A stretch of DNA of 64,000 bases from NCBI GenBank assembly GCA_030686995.1, contig CM060692.1, positions 122,796,796-122,860,795 of the forward strand, in the 5' to 3' direction. Of this stretch, positions 57,707 to 64,000 are shown one piece after another (positions within the stretch are counted from its first letter, which is position 1; each line of letters begins with the position of its first letter). The notes under the pieces were generated by a model. It saw only the letters and a list, made by a program, of their open reading frames with translations, did no database searches and was not told the origin of the DNA. The translations under genes and the position numbers were made by a program. Source of the DNA: Artemisia argyi (Eukaryota > Streptophyta > Magnoliopsida > Asterales > Asteraceae).

Positions 57707-60571
57707 ATGGCTAATCGACGTACCAACACCAAACACAACATGATCGCAAACCTTGAGAAAACCCAAGAAAACCTTGATTTTCATGGTATTATTGACTTTC
57801 TCACTGGTACCAACATCTGTTACTCCATCCTTGTCAACCCCGAGATTATTGGAACCTGGATTCAACCTTTTTGGGATACAGCCACGTCACAGGTTGAAGA
57901 TGGAGAGGATATTATTACTGCTACAGTTGCTGGGAGAGCTATGCGTGTTATAAAAGCTTCAATCAGGGAGGCTTTGTCATTTGATGATGAAGGAGGTTCT
58001 GTTTTGTTTGGGAAACAAGAAGTTTGGAATACACTCAGAGATATTGGGTATGAAGGTTCTTTGACTAAGCTTACTTTTCAGAAGGCTATGGTTAGTCCTC
58101 ATTGGAAATTTCTTATTCATGTTTTGCTACATTGTTTGAGTCCAAAGAGTACTGCTTGGGATCAGTTTAGTCATTCCATAGCTTCTGCTTTTGTTGGTCT
58201 TATTACCAATCAGCCTTTCAATTTTTCATACATGATCCTTGAAGGTATGCTTACTCATATTAAGGCTGGCAAACCTTTTCTTATGTATCCTAGGTTTGTT
58301 CAATTGCTTTTAGAGAATCCACTAGATGGTATACCTAAACCTCAGGATTATGTACCTACCATTAGGATGCCACCTAAAGTTTTCACTTTTATGTCCAATA
58401 AGGGAGTTAATTTTTCGGGTAGGAATACACCTCTTAATGCTTATATGTTAGAGGTAGCTCAAGCTGTTAGGGATGAAGAAGACAATAGTGGTTTTGCACA
58501 TTCTAATAATGATGCTCAATCTGATTCTGCTGAGCATTCTGCTTCAGTACATACCCCCATACCACCTATTGTTTCCCCTCAGCATGTTGTTTCAGGTGAA
58601 AGGACTCCCTCAGTAAAAGCTTTTTTGGATACATCTGTTTCTGCTCAAGGTACTTCTCTACAAAGTACTGATCCTCAACATACTGCTTCAGAGGATACCC
58701 AAGTACCTACTCCCAATGATTATACTTCCACAGGTGGGCTTCAAACACCTGGAGGAGATGAGGGAATTGCAGGTACTGAGAGTACTTCTGATTTGGTTCA
58801 AGAATTAGAGAAGATGAAGCCAACTGTTAATGCTCAAGCTGCAGAAATCAAAAAGCTAAGAAAGAAGTTTAGACGATTGAAGAAATTTGTTTGGCCTCTT
58901 GTTTAGAATTTTAGGCTTTATGTAAAAGAAAAGAAGCAGTCTCAGAAGCCAAAGTCCAAATCTTCAAAGAAGTCTTCTAAATCCAAGAAGAAGCATAAAA
59001 GGTCATCATTTACCAAATTGGGGAGTAATCAAGATAAGAATTTGGATAAAGATGATGCTGAAGTAAAATATTCAGAAGATGCTCATTTGTGGCAATATCC
59101 AGAAAGTCCAAAGATTTTTGAACCAGAAAGTTATGTTGAAGAAGAGATGAATATTGCACAAGAAGAGAAAGAGAATGAGCAAAAAGATGATGAGCAAGAA
59201 AAAGTTAAGCAGGATGTAGATGATCAGAACATTCAAAGTGATTTTGTTCAAAGTACTGCTGCAGAAAACTAAAGTCTGCAAGGTACTGCTGAACAAGGTA
59301 CTTCTTCTAGAAATATTGATGAAAGTGAAGTCAATGCTGCTGGACCTTCTACAAAGCATTATGAAGATGAAGCTGGTCCATCCACTTTTATACAGCAAGA
59401 AGAAGAAAGAGTACATACTGCTAGTGATTATGAAACAATTGCTCAAGTGATGATGAATTTAAGGAGACCTACAGGAGGAATACACATCTCTGAGCCTGCA
59501 CAAAAAGATGATGAAAGTAATTCTGAATCAGAAAAACTAGATCCAAAAGATAAAGGGAAAGGGATAATGGTTCAGAAAGACATTAAGAAGAAGAAGAAGA
59601 AATTTTCTATTGCTCAAATTAGAGAATTAGAGGCTGCAGATGATTTAGAGCTTGCTAGAAAGCAACAAGCTGAATATGATGCTGAGTATTTGGAAGAAGT
59701 CAGTAGGCCAATTATAAAGAAGCCAATGACCAAAGCTCAGGAAAGAAACTGGATGATACAGTTCTTGAGAAAGAAGGGATACAAGAATTTGCATTTGAAA
59801 AGGTATCCAGAAGTGAAAGCTCTGTGGGATAAAGTACAAGAAGATATAAGAAGAGAAGTAGAAAACTTTGTGCCTATGGAAGTTGAAAGAAAGAAAAAAT
59901 TAGAAGATATAAGGAAGGAACAAGCTGAGCAAAGGAGATTGAAAAGAAAGAAATTAGCTGAGGATGATCAATTGTCAAAAAGACTAAAGTTAGTTCATGA
60001 AGATACAGTTGATGAACTCAGAAATTATTTTAGAGTTGTTGATTTAGAGAATAAGAAGATTGAAGATTCTGGAAAGAAGTCCAAGATAATCTCATTTTCT
60101 GTGGTTGAATCAAAAGAGGGAAATTATTTTATGATCCACAGAGAAGATGAAAGCTTCACACCATTCAATATGTTATGGGATTTGTTGCACTGTATCACAA
60201 GGGCAGATCTTTATGACTTATATATGCAAGTGCAGACAAACTATGCTGAGATTTAAGCTTCAGGAGTGGGATTAGTTTTGCTTGGGGACTTATTTACCAT
60301 CTGGGATACTGAAGAAACAAGTGTTGATCCTCTCTGGAATGATCAAGAGAATTAGGAAATAACAAGATGGAGATTCTTTGAGTCATCAAGAGTTCATACA
60401 CTAGAGATGGAAGATGGTACTATGATTCACATGTTGGCTGAGAGGAGATATCCATTAATTAGAGAAATCATGCTCAGAATGCTGGATCATGGAATGGAAC
60501 TTGAAGATGAATCTGAAGTAGCTTTGGATGTTATTAAGTTATTTATCAGATGGGTCAAGTCTGAAGAGTAA
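57707..60571 (+). pseudogene. Element S sense accessory ORF (954 codons, four internal stops)
   Basis: One frame from ATG 57707 (CATCATGG context) to TAA 60569, broken only by TAG 58904, TAA 59270, TAA 60254 and TAG 60353. The N-terminal block (residues about 10-225) has EKTQENLDFHGIIDFLTG, IQPFWDTA and KFLMYPRFVQLLLENPL-like parts. I know such blocks from Asteraceae copia proteins that databases often label synaptobrevin/longin-like, probably wrongly. A Ser/Thr/Gln linker with AGTACT words, a coiled coil with basic tract, an acidic linker, a long Lys/Glu coiled coil and a C-terminal block with MEDGTMIHMLAERRYPLI follow. No signal peptide or clear membrane segment, so an envelope role is not supported. 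Function unknown. Confidence 0.8.
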
Positions 60572-61243
60572 TATTGCATAATACTGGTATGATTTGTTTT
60601 GTAAAATAAAGTATTTTTCACAGTACTGCAAAAACAAACAGTACTTTATCAAAGTACTGCTTGCTGATATAAACCAGTATAGGTTCTTTAAAATAAAAAT
60701 AAAATGTTTTGATGTTTAAAAGAAAAGAGGATTTGAAAAGAAACACATGGTGTTAGTATTTATACTGCACAACAAATGGTAATCAACTCACCATGTTTAA
60801 CAGACAAGAAAGAGTTTGACTCATCATGAGGGTACGGCTCTGATGTGATAATCAAATCCGTTGATGGTTGATAGTTTACCAAAAACTAGGTTATCAACTC
60901 ACCATACATCCAAGTGATCAAGAGTTGGCTAGTCCAAAGCAAACGGCTATTGGTAAAGACAAATCAAATCCGTTAATAGCTGATGATTTGCTAAAAATCA
61001 TAATTTTCAATGATTCACCTCTCACAGGAGTTAACACACCTGGAAGTGATGAGAATAGTATGAAACTTTTAAGATTTGATGATCTTTGTACCAAAATGTT
61101 GCTGAGTTGCTGAGAAGATACCATGGAAGATATGATGCTGATGAAGAGTACTTTGACATATGACAGATAGAAGAAAAAGGAATAAAGAAACAATCTTTCT
61201 GAATGATTACAAAGAAACTTGAAATCAAGCAAGTAGAGTTCAA
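60572..61243 (+). mobile_element. Element S 3' untranslated region with diverged repeats
   Basis: Non-coding. Contains AGTACT words at 60623-60660 and two to three diverged units around CCGTT(A/G)AT(A/G)G(C/T)TGAT and ACCAAAAACTAGG / GCTAAAAATCAT, also present in element G. Such variable tandem repeats before the PPT are known in plant LTR elements. Confidence 0.75.
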
Positions 61244-61256
61244 GTTAGGGGAGGAT
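61244..61256 (+). other. Polypurine tract of element S
   Basis: GTTAGGGGAGGAT immediately before the 3' LTR. Confidence 0.9.
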
Positions 61257-61800
61257 TGTTGGGATATAAAATATCAAAGTACTTCTGGATGTCAAAGTAC
61301 TGCTGCATGAAGAATAAAGTCAACGTACTGCTGAAGAATAAAGTCAAAGTACTGCTGTTATTGAAGAATGCTTAAAGTACTTCGAAGGAAACAAGGACTG
61401 ATGTGCAATATTAGATAAGGATTAATGTGTAATATTAAACGAATATTCTAGAATTAGTTAGGGATAATGACTTGTCGTTCAAGGATTACATGTTGTAAAC
61501 CGACTTAAGGTTATCTATATAAAGAGCCTTAAGAGGTATTAGTCGATATAAGTTTTACAAGTCTTAGATACGTTTAGAAGTCGATCAAAGTTAATAGTTA
61601 GGGATTGTTAGTGAATCTGTGTAACAAAGCAGGTTCAAAGTTTGATTAATATAAAAGTTCTTCTTAAGCTTTGTGTTAGTAGATTCGGCATACTTTACAA
61701 GGTAAAATAGTGTTTCAATATTAATAGTGTTGAGTTTACTCAATATTATTAAACCCTTACAAGCTACAAAGTAGTTTGGTCAGAGTATATCGATTCAACA
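61257..61800 (+). repeat. Element S 3' LTR
   Basis: 544 bp. It is 24 bp longer than the 5' LTR because a GAAGAATAAAGTCAA(C/A)GTAC unit is tandemly duplicated at about 61309-61357. Otherwise about seven substitutions. Confidence 0.96.
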
Positions 61801-61805
61801 AGTAT
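61801..61805. repeat. Target site duplication of element S, right
   Basis: AGTAT, identical to 49388-49392. Confidence 0.94.
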
Positions 61806-64000
61806 GTAGTGTAGTATAGTGTAGTTTAATTTTTATTATGTCGTAGGTAGTACAATTTCATTTCTAGTTGTTATCTTTTAATTTAAAAGTTGTATTCAGT
61901 ACTTTTAAGACTAATGTAAACCATCTTTGATCTTTAATTCCAGTATTGTTCATTAAAATTCAGTTTTAATCTTTTCAAGTGAAATTTACTTTTTCATAAA
62001 TATTGTTCAAAGTTGTTGATCAGAGGTTGTTTGAGCTTAGATAAGTCTCCAACAAGCTTTTAAAGCAGTAAAATTAGTTTTAGCTTCAAAAAATAAAAAT
62101 AAAAAAAAAAAACAAAAAAAAAACAAAAAATAGCTTTAAAATAGAGTAAAATACAAAAATCAGTCTTGAAGGAAGTACAAGCAAGGGACATGGTTGATAT
62201 GGAATGGATATGGTTTTAGAAGCCTCAAGGGAGGTATAGACAGTGTTCATTATCCTTGGTTCTCAATTTTCAGTCCAACTCCATTTGTAAGCCATTTTGT
62301 CCATTTTTTGCATAATCATTGTACAATTGCTTGTTGTTTATTTCTGTGTTTCTCAGCTTAATTTGTGTATGTTAGTTGCTATAATACTTAAAATCACATG
62401 CTTGTTCAGTTGAACCATTGTTGCTTATTTTCTTGTCCACTGCCATTATAAGCATAATCTCATCTCATGCTTGATCAGTTGTTATCATTGATACTTGTAT
62501 GTTTCTATAAGTTTTTTAGGTCATAATATGCCATTTTGGATCAGTGTAATGACTTCAGTTAGTGATTTGCTTTGAAATTCAAAATTGAATCTTTGTTAAA
62601 GGAGTGTTTGGATTTGTTGAAATAACTGTGATAGCCAATGTTTGTTATGTTGTTCTTATCTGATGTACATCACAAATATGCATACTAACTCAGTAAAGCA
62701 ATAAAAACCAGGCCTTATTTGCATGAAAGTCAAAATTAGCATTTCATGGTTGCTTCTCATTAACTGATGGAATTTCATGTTCCTTAATCTCTCAAATCAG
62801 TTCAATAGTGGTTAGGATTTTTTAATTTAGCCTTAATTTTGCTTATAACATCTATTTCAGTCATTAAGATCCAGTTAATGTTCATTTTAGTCAACTCTTT
62901 AGGTTAACTTAAAAAGTCAAAGTTGCTTGTGTTTGTAGAAAGTCACTTTCGGGATGAATTTTCTTGAATTTTATGTTAGGAATTAGGATTTGAGATTTTT
63001 ACAATTTGTTGTGTCCCAACTAAACTTCATTGTCCCAGTATTATCTAATTTTTGTGATTTTTTCTGTGGGTTCCACACCCCTCCAAACAGACCTGCAGGG
63101 GAAGGTATCTCCCCTGCTGCAGCAGATCACCACACCACCACCACCTTTGTGGTTCTTTCTGGCCACCACAGTGGGTCCCACTACCCAATTCTTGGTCATT
63201 CCAATCCCTCCCCTAGCTGTCTCACCATTCCAGCCAATCTTTTAAGTTCAAGCCTTGTGGACCCCACCTGAATTCACCCCTAAACCCTATCCCATTTTCA
63301 GTATAGAAACAAGAAAATCAATTGCTTATTCTAGCTTACGGGCTTATCCTGTGAGCTTATTTGTCATATTCTTGCTTAATCATGACCAAGCAACTTATTT
63401 GAATCAGAATCCACCCCTGTGGACCCCACCAAGGCTCATTTCTTGCAAAAGTCAACAAAAGTCAACTATCCAAGCTTATTGTGTCTATTTGGCTTATTTT
63501 TAAGAGAGAAAAAAGTTGTTTTTTTGTAAAAGTTGTTTGTTTTTAGTGTCAAAATAGTTTTGTAAAAGAAAAATCAAGAAAAACCAATTCATTTTGATCT
63601 TTTTATGAAGTAACTTGCATTTTTATATTTTTCTTAAATTTATTTTATGTTAAAGTAATTAATTTATAATTAAGCATTAAATATTAGTTTGGTAATTATT
63701 AGATTTAATATTAGTTTTATTAATAATTAATTTATAATTAAGCATTAAATAGCAAAATTTGTTTTTATAAAGTAAACCCTAGTTTTTATATTTTTCCTAG
63801 CTCTTATAAGTTATAAAATAATTTTAGAAATTTTTCTAGAAATTTTACTATTCATCTTCTAATTTTTATAATTTAATTAGTTTAATTAGTAATTAATTAA
63901 TATTTAGTTTAATAAATAGTAAAATAGTTTAAAAATACATAAAACAAAATTTTTATAATTTTTTAGGATTCCTGATATGGTTAATTAGATTTATAAATTT
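61806..64000 (+). repeat. Element C 3' LTR, part 2
   Basis: Resumes the C LTR after element S and aligns with about 40840-43045 of the solo LTR; roughly 0.5 kb should remain beyond the window. It contains an A-rich tract near 62095-62130, and the AT-rich segment starts at about 63600. Open frames at 62990-63503 are LTR sequence shared with the other copies, not genes. Confidence 0.85.

Larger units (their letters stand above)
49393..61800 (+). mobile_element. Element S: Ty1/copia (SIRE/Maximus-like) with accessory ORFs
   Basis: 12.4-kb element with LTRs 49393-49912 and 61257-61800, Met-tRNA PBS, gag, pol in the order protease-integrase-RT-RNase H, then 4.7 kb of extra sequence with an antisense ORF and a long sense ORF, a repeat-rich 3' untranslated region and a purine tract. 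The LTRs differ by about seven substitutions plus a 24-bp tandem duplication. All sense ORFs contain stops. The SIRE/Maximus assignment is inferred from pol resemblance and from the ORF downstream of pol, a known feature of that lineage. Confidence 0.92.
35186..64000 (+). mobile_element. Element F: Ty1/copia element, runs past the window
   Basis: 5' LTR, PBS and leader, then gag in pieces at 36861-39419, 39447-39851 and 43579-43812. It is interrupted by a solo C LTR and by element C (with S nested). The end of gag, pol and the 3' LTR are expected beyond the right edge of element C, outside the window. Confidence 0.75.
43818..64000 (+). mobile_element. Element C: gypsy-derived element with minute interior, runs past the window
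   Basis: 5' LTR 43818-47952 (4135 bp), interior 47953-48347 (395 bp), 3' LTR from 48348, interrupted by element S (49393-61805) and continuing to the window edge. PBS and a purine tract are both retained, so the boundaries are those of a normal element with gag-pol deleted. Confidence 0.88.

Noticed and set aside
59072..59446. 124-aa minus-strand ORF opposite the long accessory ORF
   Set aside because: Phe/Ser/Leu-rich shadow of the Lys/Glu-rich coiled coil on the plus strand, no promoter or start context.
1..64000. CRISPR arrays, bacterial operons, rRNA, ordinary host genes
   Set aside because: Nothing of this kind is visible; regular direct repeats are LTRs or retroelement motifs, and all recognisable proteins are retroelement-derived or carried by retroelements.

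Overview
The window is a gene-poor stretch of a plant nuclear genome made almost entirely of nested LTR retrotransposons. The retrotransposon gag and accessory proteins look like families I know from Asteraceae, especially Anthemideae such as Tanacetum and Artemisia. That placement rests on memory of those families, not on a search. I see no host protein-coding gene that I can support. The only tRNA-like sequences are three copies of one degenerate tRNA-Asn-like unit inside LTRs.

Layout, left to right. (1) About 1-1700: no recognised gene, one (AAT)n microsatellite. (2) Element E: the 3' end of a minus-strand Ty3/gypsy element (Tat/Athila style, LTR starting TGATGATGTG), in pieces at about 1725-2108 and 13602-13977. 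(3) Element 1, 2114-13596, minus strand, inserted in the E LTR: a complete but decayed chromovirus (Tekay/Del-like) with 3.0-kb LTRs, TSD TAAAA, and integrase and chromodomain-like remnants. (4) Element D, plus strand, Tat/Athila type. Its 5' LTR starts at 13978 and ends at 33717, split by two insertions; a tRNA-Asp-type PBS and a pol scrap at about 34257-34475 follow. (5) Element G, 14432-28726, inside the D LTR: a copia-like element without coding capacity whose two LTRs do not match each other. (6) Element L, 16181-27819, inside G, TSD GACTA: a large non-autonomous element with 3955-bp LTRs and TA..CA ends. Its interior has no gag-pol but carries a cassette of genes on the strand opposite to the element. 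(7) A solo L LTR in inverted orientation, 29684-33638, TSD TGATA, inside the D LTR. (8) Element F, from 35186 to beyond the window: a Ty1/copia 5' LTR (with a Mutator-type MITE just upstream of its TATA box), a leader with about 15 copies of a decamer, and a decayed gag. (9) A solo LTR of family C, 39852-43573, TSD GTTTT, inside F gag. (10) Element C, from 43818 to beyond the window, also in F: 4.1-kb LTRs around an interior of only 395 bp. (11) Element S, 49393-61800, TSD AGTAT, inside the 3' LTR of C: a SIRE/Maximus-like Ty1/copia element with gag, pol, an antisense ORF and a very long sense accessory ORF downstream of pol.

The two most interesting systems are these. In the interior of L (20433-23206), up to three small transcription units lie antisense to the element: two putative membrane-hairpin proteins (one apparently with an 86-bp GT-AG intron) and a poly-Q protein. 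Two of the units have their own TATA box and AATAAA signal. In element S, between pol and the 3' LTR, two divergent accessory ORFs flank a 330-bp region with a TATA box facing each way, and two relic polypurine tracts sit just after the pol stop. A cross-cutting observation is that most families here carry their own short motif, repeated and scattered through LTR, leader and sometimes coding sequence.

Insertion order read from nesting: E before element 1 and D; D before G and the solo L LTR; G before L; F before the solo C LTR, element C and the MITE; C before S. No percentages were computed; similarity statements are by-eye comparisons.
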